64,000 nt of DNA from Pyrrhosoma nymphula (Eukaryota > Arthropoda > Insecta > Odonata > Coenagrionidae), in assembly GCA_963573305.1 (NCBI GenBank), contig OY754330.1, positions 21,052,596-21,116,595 of the forward strand, written 5' to 3'. The notes under the pieces are model-generated. The model did no database searches, was not told where the DNA came from, and was given only the letters and a program-made list of their open reading frames with translations. Every line of letters starts with the position of its first letter. Positions within the stretch are counted from its first letter, which is position 1. Of the stretch, positions 12,395 to 25,344 are shown in pieces. A program made the position numbers and the translations under genes.

Positions 12395-12930
12395 ATATGA
12401 AGAGAAAGAATGTGAGATGCGAAGAGAAGAGAAAGAGAGAGGGGGGAAGAGAGAAAACGATGGGGAAACAGGAAAAAATATAAAAAGCAGGACGATAAAG
12501 GGGAGACAAGCGGGTAAGAGAAGTTGACGCAGACAAACGGCTTCATTTGGGCGAAACTAAGGCCGCCAGGTAGGGTGTCTGTCCCTTTACAACATACAAC
12601 AGAGGGAGGGGATGGGTGGGTGAGGGAAGGGTGCAGTGCCATTGGCAGTGGGGAGGGGGAAGAGGGAATTTGAACCCCGATCGAGGGTGTCAATGGGGAA
12701 AGGGGTATCGCCGGCGAATGGGGGATTGAGTGAGGGGGATCGTTGTCTGCGACTGGTGCGCTCGGCGGGTCTGTTGGCTCTAAGACCACCCTATGGCAGC
12801 ACCCCCCCCCCCCTGGTCTAACGGAGTGAACATTTGGGGGTCGAAAAAGGGGTTAGGAATGCCGATGGATGAAGGGGGTACGGGACTGGTGAAGGGGTAC
12901 GATTCTGGAGGAGGAGAACCAATGAAAACA
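12395..12930. other. Purine-biased island with poly-C run
   Basis: The plus strand is GA-rich (GAGAGAGGGGGGAAGAGAG, GGGAGGGGATGGGTGGG, GGGGAGGGGGAAGAGGG). A run of 12 C lies at about 12803-12814. Both-strand long frames are low-complexity shadows. Confidence 0.6.
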
Positions 12931-15314
12931 GTTTAATCAAAAGGGATTCGGATTTGGAAGTCGGGATGTCGCGGGCAAGTGCCCCCATTCAAGCGACGAA
13001 ATTCAAAGCCGTGCACGTATTCCCAATGTTCGATCGACGGTCTTTAATACGAGATCGAACGTCGCAGAGCCAAAATAAAACACCACCCTTGGATTCCGAA
13101 GCAGCTGGCCTAATGGACGTGCATAGAAGCATCATGGCTGGTACAGCTTTCTGTCGTTAATTTCATTATTGCTCGAATTAAACTAACTCATTCGTTCCAT
13201 TAAGTCACTAATATTGATATTTATACTGAAAAGCAACAAACAAGCTTTCATCACTTAGACGATTAAAATTCATTGAAATGGGATCATTAAAATCTACCGT
13301 TTATCTTAAATTTTCAATAGTACATACATATACAAACTTAGCGTATGAAATACCACTTGGTAAAAATATCGCTGTTATTATATTATTGAAACCATTGCAC
13401 CATAATTAAATTATAAATTATTTGAATAACATTCCTATAACTTATCTTCCCCATCGATAATTCTGAATTGGTATCATGACCTATAAGAGTGACAAATAAG
13501 GACCTACTCAGTATATTTCATTATTTTCAAATATGTCTGGGTATTAGTTTTATCACAAAGCTTCCTAGGACTGGCATAAACTATTCATACATAAAAAACG
13601 CTTGAAAAAGTTAATTGCAAAAGGGGAAACACAAGATCATTGAATGTACTAGAATGGCAATTGATTCCGTAAGCTCCGAAATTGGAAGGGAGGCGAGCAA
13701 AGAATGGTTTCCATGATTCGGAAAAAAATCATCGAATTTTTTCGCATCACAACTCCACAGTGACTTTCAAATATTAAGTGTCGTCCGTAGAGACAGCAAG
13801 AGGCCGGAAAGATATTTGGCATCCCGGCGAGAAAACTGAAAGACCAAATTAACCCCAATGAGAGCTACAAAACAACTACAAGGGTTTGTTTTGGACTGGG
13901 TATTTCCGAGTGATTCATCGTTACTCTCTAACAAATTGGATTAAGAGAGGACGACAGCGGAGGGATTTGGAGACCACTATGCGTTAACGTGGCTGTCATG
14001 CGCGTTAGACCCGAAATTTCGACGTTGTGGGAAGAAAAGGAGTGACGGACTCTGCATTAAACCAATAAATCGGCAATGCTTTCCATTTCACAATGTTTTG
14101 GAAAAAATATCAATGTGAAAGGAATTCGAGAACTTTTTTCTCTCCGGAGTGGACGGAGAGCGATAATGACCCGAGACGCTGCCGGCTTAATCCATTTCCT
14201 ACGGTCAAGAGTGCACCCTCTGTAATCGCCGGAGGCCAGCGAAAGACCAACGAAAACTTCGTGGGCGACAGAAAAGAAGAGTGCGGGAAACTTTAGATCA
14301 ACATCTTTTGGATGTGATGCATATATTTGGGTTACTCAAGAATCCTAAATGTTAGTTGCTTATAGGGCCAAAGCAAGAGAGAAATAAAGTACTCGAAGGA
14401 CTCCTTTATAGTGAAGGAGGAACTAAAAAATAATTGAGTGACTGAGGATATAGAATTGAAATTGAGGATTCGAGTGACTGAAACTATTAGTATTTTGGCT
14501 GATTTCAAAACTAATATGTTATTGATCTAGCAAAGTTAAAGCAGGCTGAATGTTTGCACATTGGTAAGTATCTAATTGCTAAACTATATGGGTCAGATAG
14601 CGTCATTTGAAGTGAAAAATCCAAAATGTTAACAAGGAAGAATTCCACATCCTATTCGCGGAATGACTAACATTTTCATCAAAACGCCTGACAATTTCTG
14701 TATTAAAGCCACAAGCTTGTAGATTAGTGCTCGCAATTTGTATATTATTCCTACTGAAGACATTTATAGTACATTTAATAGCATTTGTCTTCCTCATAAA
14801 TTCCTACGTTAAAAGGATGACATCTTATGTATCACAATAGAGATTAATTATCATGAGCTTTTTAATTCTCCCATGTACTAAAAGAAACAAGCCCGGTTGT
14901 TTCTATAATTTGATAACCAACGCAGAGACATGCGGTCATGATGCATGTGGGCAGATGAAATGTAATGTAATACGGAGGAATTCTAAAACGAAGCCCACCT
15001 TTAAAAGTGGCCCCTCGAGCACACAAAACTAATACTATTACGTTCATTAGGATAAAATATATAAACTAAAACGCAGAATTTCGAAAGGGTGATGCCATAT
15101 CCTGTCCTCCTGTTAAAACGCTGCTTGGTGCTTGATATATATTTTTCCATCAATTTACCCCATACATACTCGTATATCAACCTCTACAATCACCTACTTT
15201 GGAGAGAACACATAGGCTATCTTCAACCATAAAAAACGCGACGTAATACTTGGTAAGCAGGGTTAGAGAGGCAAAGCAGATCAGTGTCACTCGATTTCGC
15301 AGGGAATCTAAAAA
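12931..15314. other. Anonymous DNA
   Basis: Mixed-composition, mostly AT-rich DNA without a recognisable gene or repeat copy. Short frames at 12954, 13649, 14093 and 14603 carry no recognisable motif. Confidence 0.55.
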
Positions 15315-16070
15315 AAACGGGTGACGGGGGGCGATTCGCTGGCAGAGACCTGGATGGCTGGAGTGGAAAAGAGTGTCGCTGGAGCGAGCAATGGCGCGTG
15401 TCCATTGGACCTGCCGGCCGGCTGGACAGGGGGGAGGGCGGAGAGGAATAGCGACGGAGCACACGAGCCATGTGAAAGGGGGTGTGGGAGTGCGGGGGTG
15501 GACGCTTGCTCCGGAATAGGGGAGAGAGAGGATGAAGGAGATCCGGAGGTATGGATGTAAAGGGGTTTTCGGAGAGCGAAGGGAGAGAGAGGGAGAGAGA
15601 GACGGATTCCCGGACTCGTCCCTGCGTTGTTTTATGACGCGAGACCAATTTAAGCCTCGAGGGAGGACGCGGATGTTGTAGCAGAGGGGGATTGAGGGTT
15701 GTAGAAAGGGGTCCCAAGGGGGGGAGGGCACCGAATGGTTTTGCGTCTCGTATTTGGACGTGCGAGAGAGAGATAGAGAGAGAGCGCGCTGTGTGGGCGA
15801 GGAAATATATATACGCGGTGTAGAGAAAGAGACGATGGTTATGTTCGGGGTTTATCGGAGAGTGTAAAGGGAGTGTTGGGTTAGGAGGGCGGCCGTATTT
15901 GAGGAGAAGGCCCGCTCCGCGCGCCAGGATCCGGAGGACGACATATCGTACGGGGGGGAGGGGTTACTACAGGACGCGCGGGGTAGGGATTCAGGGTGTG
16001 GGGGCCAGGGGGGGATGGAAGGGTCGACGCTGCACGGGGAAGGAAGACGGCGGCACTGGAATCCGATGCA
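15315..16070. other. Purine-biased GC-rich island
   Basis: The plus strand is GA/GG-rich with GA microsatellite segments at about 15577-15603 and 15764-15786. It has CpG-containing GC-rich stretches at 15400-15470 and 15885-16070. Long frames on both strands (164-184 codons on the minus strand) are Ser/Pro/Arg low-complexity products of the composition. No conserved domain is visible. Confidence 0.6.
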
Positions 16071-18183
16071 TGAAATCGACGGGGGTTGAAACACGTGGGT
16101 CTTCCACTCGGAGAATACCGTTGGTCGTAGCCGACGATCATGAGGGTACGATTTTAACGATTGAGGGCTCTGAAACTGGTTTCGAGGGGCGGTTTTCGAT
16201 TGGAGTGGTTCCATGTTTATCATCATTAGTCTTTTGACGCAAAGAATGATTGACCGAGGCCCTCCCTTATTTCACATGAAAGCGCTATATCCAATACGAC
16301 CTGATTCTTAGCTCTTTTTCACGTTTTCTTTCACGTTTTTCTTTAGCCCTCATTATACATTCTAGGTCTCCGTCCCCTAGTATTCCCTGCAGAAATATCC
16401 AACAATTTTATCCTCTACAATGATTATAGCATATTTCTGTTGTTATCTCTTTATATTATCTTTTCTGAAAAGGACCTCTTGTAGCCTTCTCAAATTAATT
16501 CATACCTATATTTCTACGAGTTTCATGCCATCTCTTTCTTCAACCTTAATTATACTAGATCCTCCATTACCAGGCTCTTAGAAATTTATATTATTCCTTG
16601 GATTATTTCTTCAAAGTTACAAGCATCGGATCCATTAAGGATTAAACTCCACGCTAGTGTTATATCGCACTTTTTCTTTAATTTTATTGTATAATCTAAA
16701 AATATAATGATACTTTTTTCGTAAGAAACGTCTTTTTATCTTGATCTACATATACTGCCAAAATACTGCATGACTTGCCTGTTGCCATGCTTCTTGGTTT
16801 TATCACTTCTAATGTATGGGAAAGTCTGACAGTGTTATCGTCTCTTCCCAGAGCACAACACATGTCTTTAGCGTCAATTATATCATGAGACCAGGATTTT
16901 ATAAGTACATTAGACGATTCCACAAATGACTATATGCCACTGGTCAGTAATTAACAGACTTCCTACAAAATACATTGGATGCTTTCTCCTTCTCTATTTA
17001 CTGTAACAGTTTCAGGGGAACTTTACAATAATATCAAGGTACTGATTGGAGAATAGGAGGAAATGCTTCCACTTGGGTGCTATTCTAACAAAGAAATTTA
17101 TTACTATCAAAAGAATGTCACTGATCACCGCATGATAATATTTTCCGTTTCCAGGAAAAGGTTGCACGGCTATCTTAAAACAAGGCTTTTGTGAATTTCA
17201 GTTCATGTTAACGAATACTATTTTGTTACTGATTGATAATGAAAATTCTACTTCGAGCGTGAATTTTCAGATAATATCTCCTGGTGAAATAGGACCCTAT
17301 CCTTCAGAAACCCATGAGTAACATTTCATGACCATTTACATAACACAGCGGGGTCACTTCAATTTCAACTTAAGGTAGAAACTGCCTCAAGTGTTAGATA
17401 TCCATTTAATAAAGGCTTTGAGGAGAATGAATGACGGAAATCTCAAATAAGATATTTCAGCTTATAACTGTAAGAGTCGCTTAAGGATATTTTAGGCATT
17501 TATTCGATCGCATTGGACCAGCAATTAGTAGTTTTAAGTGGGATGCCGTAAACTTTAAATTTTCACAAGAAATGACAAAGGGTATGGAATTACAACCCAT
17601 TAAAGGATTAAAATAAATGCTTCGAAGAGAAGGGAGAGAGAGGAGTAAAATGAACCCTTCCAGAGAAGTTAAGGGAGCGGGGGACACAGCAAACCCCTTG
17701 TCGTTGGACTGCCCGAAATTGAACTTACTAAGCCCGAAGACCTTCAAGACACCTCAGTGCTCTTCCGACCCCAACGGATCACCTGGTATCGTGGGAATTA
17801 TAAAAAAAACTCTCCCCTTCCACTTCTGCCTTTTTGTTTCCTCGTGGAGCGGCTAAGTCCTTTGATCGCCGTTACAAAACGACTCTTTGAGGGAGGGGGA
17901 GGAGTTATGGGGAAGGAAACCTTTAATGGGTACTACGTACACCACCTACCTACTTAAAAGGGGTCACGGTCGCAGACAACCCCCACAAACACATAGCCTG
18001 CGCTCTTCCACCACACTCGAACTGACACTCAAAAAAGTGCATTCTGCGGAATTTGTTGTAATTTTTAATCTGCCGCCATGATATGTTGTGTATTTCAGTA
18101 CTCTTTTGTTTTTCGTGTTTATTCAATTTTTTTCTTATGCTTCCGGTTTCTGCACTTCCTGTGTTCTCGTTGCTAATAAACAA
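16071..18183. other. Anonymous AT-rich DNA
   Basis: The plus strand is mildly pyrimidine-rich at 16310-16640. No gene, RNA gene or repeat family recognised. Confidence 0.55.
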
Positions 18184-18442
18184 GGTTTGTGAGCTATGTG
18201 ACTTCAGAATCTCTCTTATTATGGTATTTTATAGAAACATAACAACAGGTTATGGGCCCAGAACGCTTCCACTGCGCAAAGGTTTGTGAGCCATGTGACT
18301 TCAGAATCTCTCTTATTATGGTATTTTATAGAAACATAACAACAGGTTATGGGCCCAGAACGCTTCCACTGCGCAAAGGTTTGTGAGCCATGTGACTTCA
18401 GAATCTCTCTTATTATGGTATTTTATAGAAACATAACAACAG
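18184..18442. repeat. 97-bp tandem repeat, about 2.7 copies
   Basis: Units start at 18184, 18281 and 18378, each beginning GGTTTGTGAGC.ATGTGACT. The full units end in CGCTTCCACTGCGCAAA; the third unit breaks off after GAAACATAACAACAG. The copies are virtually identical (one C/T difference in the first unit), so the duplication is recent. The period is not a multiple of three, so the array does not encode a repeat protein. Confidence 0.95.
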
Positions 18443-18540
18443 AATTCACTCCTACACAACTACCTATGTTTCCCAATTTTGAGGATACCGGGACTAGCAA
18501 CGGTATTTACCATAACGGAGTCACCCGCAAGTGCACATGA

Positions 18541-18617
18541 GTGCGATATTCCACAGAGGAAAAATCATTCATGTTCCCGGTCAAGGCGAACGATTTTTCC
18601 CCTGTGGAATATCGTAC
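18541..18617. repeat. Hairpin element (77 bp)
   Basis: Arms 18541-18570 and 18588-18617 are complementary over 30 bases with three mismatches (GTRCGATATTCCACAG at the outer end), with a 17-base loop containing TTCCCGGTCAAGG. It lies about 100 bp downstream of the 97-bp tandem array. It may be a small foldback element; no coding capacity. Confidence 0.85.
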
Positions 18618-20160
18618 CTATTTTTCCCACCATACAATTACCACATACCCATGAGCTCAAATTAGTGAATTTATTTCCAACTTCCTTTTTGTGCTAATTG
18701 ATAAGATCTCTTCTGAAAGGTAGAACCATCAATGCTTTCGGCCGGGTAAAACTATCTTACCCTGAAAATAACTTTACCGAATGTAACCGGTACGTCCTCC
18801 TTGATTTTTTAATTCACAGAGCATTAATCATTCAAATTCACAAAGCAAACAAAGCATTCGAATTCGAAGCAATAGTAACGATGGAATGATGACAAATCGG
18901 GTGAATTCATAAGTGATTCTCAATCTTTGTACTGCCACATTAGTTTTAGATGAAATTAACGTTAATACAAGTGCATGATACAGTACTAGAACTCTACATA
19001 GCTTATATTTGGAGTTGTAGTTGTATCACGATTATACCATCTGAGATACTACGAGAAACAACTAGTACACCTCCAAACCAGATCTGATTTTTTGTGAACC
19101 GAATATATAATACTCATAAGATAATCTAAATTTGAAATGGGAAATAGAGAGCTGTTCCTCTCCTTCCGTTGACAATGATCTGGTGAAAAGCGAGAAAATA
19201 ACTTTTGAGTGCGTTGGCGACATCACGAGGGATATGTTGTCCGGAGTAATGACCCTAAATATTTTGCACTAGCAATTGCCCCTGAACCAAATCATTAGAC
19301 GCAATAAAAAATTCTTTCCTCTAATACCTTAACGGAAAATAAATACCTACTTTAAACTTCGAGTTCCAACTCATAGGCTTTAAGTCAAGCTCGACCATTG
19401 ATCGTACCCTCTGATAAAATTTCTTTCAAAGTAAATGATCAAAACTTATGAATTCGAAACTAGGAAAATACCAAAATGATTCACTTACGCGTTACTAACA
19501 TTATGAGATAAACAATTAGTTACATTTACCTACTTAAAACAAGATAACGTTTTAAAAGTCTGAAATCATAGTCACCTGAAGGCCACCCGAAGCGAGTCTG
19601 TAATACTCTTATGTACAATAAGTAAAATAATATACTCACGGCCTCCTGAGAATCTTACATGAACTCAACAGTCATCCTTACCTGAAATGAGAAATTGTAA
19701 AATGAATTAACGTGCACATAAGAATGTCATGAAATAAAATTATTAATGCTATTATTGTAAATATGTTAGAGGCATTATATACCCAAGTAATGTTCATGTG
19801 TAAACAAAACACTGAAATGGAAAAAGGACTGTCACTTAGTTAAAATTTGCCTCGGCTTGGGGACAAGACAACATTCGATTATCATTCTAGAAGTAATCAA
19901 GTCACACAAAAGATAAAAGTTTATAATTTCAATTAGGTATAAATAGTAGTTTTGCATAGGATATGTATAATTTAGCAACAAAACTTTCAGCAATTCAGAA
20001 GAGCAGAACATTGAATTTAAAGTGATCACCAGAGAGCCATGAAGCAGGAGAATTAATACACAATTGGACACTATTTATCATTAAGGGAGATACTTCTGGT
20101 GTTTCAAAATTAAAACAGTATTTACCTTAAATGGAACCTACATATCAAAGGTTAAAGTTT
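18618..20160. other. Anonymous AT-rich DNA
   Basis: No gene or family repeat recognised; very AT-rich at 18900-20150. Confidence 0.6.
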
Positions 20161-20179
20161 CATCATCATCATCATCATC
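20161..20179. repeat. CAT trinucleotide microsatellite at LINE 3' end
   Basis: Six perfect CAT units, equal to ATG/GAT on the minus strand. They form the 3' terminus of the minus-strand LINE fragment. Confidence 0.9.
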
Positions 20180-20582
20180 TCCGTAATCTACCGGTTAAAG
20201 GTAGGTTAAGATGGAAGTAAGGGATAACCAACAAACTCTTACACGTGTAGTGCCATAACAAACTCTAGTATTTATTTTTTCATCTCAGCGTAAGTCCTAC
20301 CTTTCTTCATCCCGTTCATAAAATCTATTCTCTTTCTTTCCCTTCCCCGCTTGCCCAACATCCTTCCCTCTATCACGGCCTTCGGCAAACCATCGCCCCT
20401 CATTACCGCTTCCAGCCACCTACCCTGCCTTCCCCTAATTTCATCCACATATTTCCTCTCCTCACCAACTAGGTCCAGCACTTCCTCATTTGTCTTCCTT
20501 TCTCCATCTTCCTCCACACCCACATATCGAACGCCTTCAGCCTATTTTCGTCTTCCTTTCTCAAGGTCCACGTTTCTGCCCC
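20161..20582 (-). pseudogene. RTE-like LINE reverse-transcriptase C-terminus, degenerate
   Basis: Read on the minus strand from 20582, the frame gives GAETWTLRKEDENRLKAFDM, then WVWRKME. A frameshift with loss of a few codons leads to RKTNEEVLDLVGEERKYV, RRxRWLEAVMRGDG, VIEGRMLGKRGRERKRI and finally AEMKK. This is the tail found in many arthropod endonuclease/reverse-transcriptase proteins, downstream of the RT core. After the stop (about 20272) a short 3' untranslated stretch ends in a GAT/ATG trinucleotide repeat (CAT repeats on the plus strand, 20161-20179), a common LINE 3' terminus. The RT core and endonuclease are missing. Clade assignment to RTE rests on motif memory and is uncertain. 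Confidence 0.8.
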
Positions 20583-20814
20583 AGATTTAAGTTTCGGTAT
20601 TCCGAAATACGCATGGATCCGTAACGAACTGGAGGGTAACAGATCATAAAATGTACGTCTGACAAAGACGCATAGGAGTTGAGTCATGGATGTTTTACGA
20701 AAAACGCACTCGGCCGTCGGCTATCTTCGGAAAACCTCAGGATTTTCCTCTCAACTCACAGGAAGAAGTATTTGGGACGCAGCGTTCATCATTTGAGAAA
20801 AGGAAGTTAAAGGG

Positions 20815-21245
20815 TTTGGAGGGAGGACGCGGAGGGAGGGTGGGGGAGGGGGGAGGAGGGGTAAAATGAGCTCCCGACCGACTTTCTGTGCCTTGGGTAG
20901 TTCGGCAGCGCCTCTCGCCGACGAAAGTGAGAGAGCTGTGGATGGAATATAATGACGAAGGAGCGTGCGGGGTGAGTCAAGAGGCGGGGGAGGAAGGGGG
21001 ATGCTTCGGGGGTGCTCGGAGAGTCGTTTCGGAAAGAAATGCGCGAAAGGGGAGAAGAGAAAGAAGAAGGAAGGGAAGGGAGTGGGAGAGAGAGTTTTAG
21101 GACGCTGTGGGAATCCGGAATGAGAGTGGAGGACGTGAGGATGCTCAGACTCTCCGCTTGGATGCGGGAGCGGGGAAGAAGGGAGAGGCTAGAGGGAGGA
21201 AGAGAGTGAAAGGGAGCGAAGGAGGAGAAAGCGCGGCGCGCCGCG
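20815..21245. other. Purine-biased island
   Basis: The plus strand is GA/GG-rich (GGAGGGAGGACGCGGAGGG, GGGGGAGGGGGGAGGAGGGG, GAGAAGAGAAAGAAGAAGG) and ends in a GCGCGGCGCGCCGCGGCGG stretch near 21230. A poly-C run follows at about 21263-21273. Both-strand frames are low-complexity shadows. Confidence 0.6.
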
Positions 21246-22864
21246 GCGGTGTGGGATAAAGTGCCCCCCCCCCCTCCATCACGCCGCCGACCCTGCCCCA
21301 CCGAGTAACGCCCCTGCACACACGGCACGCGCGGAATTCCGTGCATGCACGGTGCTTGTTTGTTTTCGCAGCGGCGGTATCCAAAGCGGCGAAAGAAGAC
21401 GCACTGGAATTTGTAAAAAAATATATGTATGCTACCGCTTGTCTAAAGACGAATCGTGCTGACGAAAATGATTTAATTCAAAGCGTGCGTTACGACTGAA
21501 AAATATTTTTTCCGGAAAACGAATACCAACTTTGTTCCGCGTAGGACATATAATTTTCCGCCAGGCAAAATGTTGTCTTCAAACTCAGCTCGAAAAATAA
21601 ATTAGCCACATACAAATAGCTAGAAACGTGTCAATGAATTTCCTTCTGCGTGTCAATGTCCGAAAAATTAATGAAATTGATGGAATGGGCGATTAGATTT
21701 AGAGGTGACGAGGGAAAGCTAGCAATTGATGCATCTGATGATTGACTCTCATATATTTTTACTTTATTCTGATTCTCATTTATTTTTGTTTAGTGTATTC
21801 TTACAATTTCTGTTTCACCATCTATTCTATAACGTTGAAAACAGAGACAGGATGCAAGGACAGTGGAAATTGAATCTCTGGAAGGTTGAACGAAAACTGA
21901 TTCAGAAGCTTTGCTTGGAAGTATTCTGTAGCAGCAGATAAAAACATCTGATAGAAATCACTGGAATTACTTAAGAAAATAGCAGAGGTACAAATGTACC
22001 ACATCAGAAAAACAACGAAAGATGAGAGATCTTCTTTAAGTAAGTTTATTCGCTGGAATCCATGAATTCATCCACTTAAAATGCTTTAACGGCAATACAT
22101 CTCCAAAAGGGAAAAGCAAAACAGTACTAAAACAAAATTTCGGACTAAGAGAACAGACTTAGAGAAATGGATGAAGCAATTGGACTCCCGTTTCATGTTC
22201 TCTAGGGAAATATTTTCCAACTAAGGAAGCTGAAGGCAATACCTTCTCCCATTGATAGCGCAAATGTAACATACAAAACCCGAACTCTCAGTTAACTTCA
22301 AGATAACCAAGAGGCTGCGTTATCTCGCGGTTATCATTAATCAGACATTATAGGACCGAGACTTAGTGGTATGGGCGTTCATCTTCCAAGAACATCCTGG
22401 GTTTGAAAATCCTCAAATGTCCTACATTCCTCATGAATTGAAACTCTTCGTCACTCGTTTAAAAACGTAATAAAAGCCCCTTTCGTAGATACATAGACCA
22501 TTAAAAAACACATTATAGACAAAATAGCGCGTGCGTTCAAATCAAGATAAAAACTGAAGGCGTAGGGAAGGTTAAAAAGGCACAAGAAATAATAATATCA
22601 ACTTTACGCCAACTGAAATTTTAAACGCTAGAATTTTTAAATAAGCAGATAAATACCTAGAAATGAAAGTTTGAATAAATGATATTCCGTACCGAGATAA
22701 CGATTTTATTTGATAACGGGTAGGGCAAAAGTTGCTGGATTCATAAAAAATATCCTTGTGATCCCATCAGAAGGAAGGAGTTTACGTGAAAGTTTACGCT
22801 CAAATGAAAACTGCTGATGTGTTAAAGGAAAAATGGCTTGTGTGAATGGAGCAAGGTAAATGCT
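21246..22864. other. Anonymous AT-rich DNA
   Basis: No gene recognised. A weak tRNA-like promoter pattern at about 22365-22410 is discussed under rejected items. Confidence 0.55.
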
Positions 22865-23050
22865 GTTGAATTCGGAGGTAGACCAAAGGTAAGGGAGTGG
22901 AGGTATCCCAAAGATCTATAAAAATACGGGAAAGGATGCGATAAGAGAGAGAGAGAGGATGATGGAAAGAGAGGCAGAGGGAGTTGCGCGGATGGAAGAG
23001 CTCTTCGGTTTGGTAAAAACGAGGTGGGAAATATGGATAAAGGGGCGGCC
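22865..23050. other. Short purine-biased island
   Basis: The plus strand is GA-rich with a GA microsatellite at about 22945-22959 (GAGAGAGAGAGAG). Confidence 0.55.
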
Positions 23051-23754
23051 CCTATTGATGAATTATTCAAGGCAATAAAAGGAGCAGGAGATTGCTCGAT
23101 GGTAGCAGCACAAGTATAACTCAGGTGAGATATGGAGGCTTGCGAAAATCCATAATGTTTTTAAACTTCCTCTTCGACAATTTTGTATTCTCCGTGCTCG
23201 TCGAAATGGGCCATATACATACATTTTTGGGCCACGTTCTCAAGGTCTAACCAAGAAGAGGCATTCTGTAAACTCTGTTTTTATCTCGCATTACTTTTCA
23301 AGCAATGGCCTGCGAAAATCATCCTTTATTTTCTTGGTTTATCGCTCCACTAGAACGAAGTTTTAATCAAAGCGATTTAGCCTTGCGGAATAGAAACCGC
23401 CAAGAGGCCAGCGGAATTCATTTGCATGTAGAGGATTCAATTTCACCCGTTAAGTGGTAATTTTGGAGCAGTGATTTAGTTTATAAAGATAAGCCTTTAC
23501 TTCTATTTTGACTCCATCGAAGTTGTACCCTGTGAAAATCACTGATTCGCAGTTTTTTCTCTTACAATTTCTCATTTTTTGGCTAAGCTGTTTTTTTAAA
23601 CTGAAAATGTTTGTTTTCGAAACATGGCCTAGAACAATGTTAGGAATATGGATATGAGCAATGCATATGACAGTGTAAAATAACCAAGTTTATAATTATG
23701 AGCATTCTGATGGCTAAGAAATACTTGAATGCACTCGGAAGTATTTCTAAACGC
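23051..23754. other. Anonymous AT-rich DNA
   Basis: No recognisable features before the LINE fragment at 23755. Confidence 0.55.
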
Positions 23755-24208
23755 TATGGGCCGGAAACTTGGTCATTGCAAAGGGAGGATGTGCGTAGAC
23801 TTAAGGCGTTTGAGATGTGAGTTTGGAGAAGGTTGGAAAGGGTGAGCTGGGTGGCGAGGAAGACGAACGAGGAGGTATTGGATATGGTTGGAGAGGAGAG
23901 GAAGCTTGTGGTGGAGGTTCGGAGAAGGCAGAAGAGATGGATGGAGGAGGTTTTGAGAGGAGAGGGCATGTTGAAAAGTGTAACAGAGGGGAGAACACTG
24001 GGGAAGCGTGGAAGAGGAAGGAAGAGGATAGGAATTCTGGACGAAATAAAGAGGGGGTAGAAGATATGAAGAATTTAAGAGGGATCCAATGGCGGGACAT
24101 CCTTAGGAGGGAAAGTGAGAAAATGTCTATGAGGTTGGGATGCAGAATGGGGACTGTCCAAGAACCTACCAATCAGTTTTTAGAATACTTAAATGAATGA
24201 AACAATGC
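23755..24208 (+). pseudogene. RTE-like LINE reverse-transcriptase C-terminus, copy 1 of a pair
   Basis: Starting at GGGCCGGAAACTTGG the frame reads GPETWSLQREDVRRLKAFEM, then a stop, and continues RKTNEEVLDMVGEERKLV, RRRQKRWMEEVLRGEG and GKRGRGRKRIGILDEIKRG before a stop at 24058. A further 150 bp is shared with the copy at 29500-29947: collinear, roughly 90% identical by eye, ending TTAAATGAATGAA then ACAATGC. The protein is the C-terminal tail of a non-LTR retrotransposon; endonuclease and RT core are absent. The strong GA bias comes from Arg/Glu/Lys codons, so part of the purine richness here is coding-derived, unlike the other islands. Confidence 0.85.
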
Positions 24209-24720
24209 ATCAACTTCCTCTCATTTTTATTCACAACATTTTGTTCTGCATCTAACTCTATTACTTAGCTTTATTCATCCTTCCAAAACAGCCTGTTCAT
24301 TTCCATCCTTATGCCGCTTTCCAAGAACCTACTTTTCCATTAGAACTTAATTCTTAAATGCTGGAAGGTCATGCATAATGTATCAAAGTTTACATTCCGC
24401 TTAAATTCGGATCTAATCAGAAATTTCCTCATAGGAACTGAAGAAAAAAGTGAATAATTAGGTAAAACAAAGGCACACTATTAGGCATACCCTTCCGGGA
24501 TACGTTAAACAAACAGTAGAGAATGATGTTTTCCCTGGCTCCAATTAGAAAAAATGTTGACCGTTTTCCCCGACGTAATCGGTAACTTGGTTATTCCTAT
24601 ACCTTTAGAAGTAAGTCATCCTATAGTAACGCGTTTCTTTATGGGCATATGCTGTTTCGGTCGACGCTTTCAGAATCGTTTGGGAATGAGCTGCTCTTGC
24701 AGCCATTTCACGGGCGAGGG
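24209..24720. other. Anonymous AT-rich DNA
   Basis: Nothing recognisable. Confidence 0.55.
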
Positions 24721-25120
24721 GTGGAGTTTGTAATGCACCCTCATGTGTCCTCTTCCCTCGTCACAGCCCTTTCCCTCCCCCTCTTTGGCTCGTTTATGGT
24801 CGGGGGATGTTGAGAGGGGGGAAGATGCGGGGGGCGGATGGATGGAAGAAGCATAAAAGCTCCCTCCACCCCCCGGAGGAAGCGCGTTATGCGGGAAGGG
24901 CGAAGGGGACATAAAGAGTGAGGGTTTTGGAATTCGGAGGAAAGGGAGGGAAACAACGATGTGGGTGTGGAGGGAGAGAGGAAGAAAGAAGAGGAAGGAG
25001 GGAGGGGATGAACAGGGGGATAGGTTGGTTTTGGAGGTTTTACGGTCGCGGCAAGGGCTGCGAGTCATTAGCGGTGATCTTAACCAGGTGAAGATGGGGG
25101 AAGGCGCGCGGAGAAGCCAA
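24721..25120. other. Purine-biased island
   Basis: The plus strand starts C-rich (24750-24790) and becomes GA/GG-rich (GAGAGGGGGGAAGATGCGGG, GAGAGAGGAAGAAAGAAGAGG). The 199-codon minus-strand frame is a Ser/Pro/Phe low-complexity shadow. Confidence 0.55.
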
Positions 25121-25344
25121 CGGGCGAATGAATGCTTCCACGTCACCGAAGTCACAGAGTAAAGAGGCACTCCGCGCTTCGATCGGCGGTGGAACTCGGG
25201 CCGCCCGCGTATTCGCACCGACGCGAATGGCTTGTGATGATAGGAACTCATCGGGTTGATTTCCCGCATGATTTATTTTTGAAGGAAGAAAATAATAGCA
25301 TTTGTATTAGGCGTGAGCGTTAAAGTTTTGGCTGTGGAGGTGGC

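Noticed and set aside
18184..18442. CRISPR-like array
   Set aside because: Repeats are directly adjacent 97-bp units without spacers, in eukaryotic-type DNA.
22365..22410. Possible second type of tRNA-derived SINE head (TTAGTGGTATGGGCG, then GGGTTTGAAAATCC)
   Set aside because: The B box has an extra base and no SINE body or second copy could be matched.
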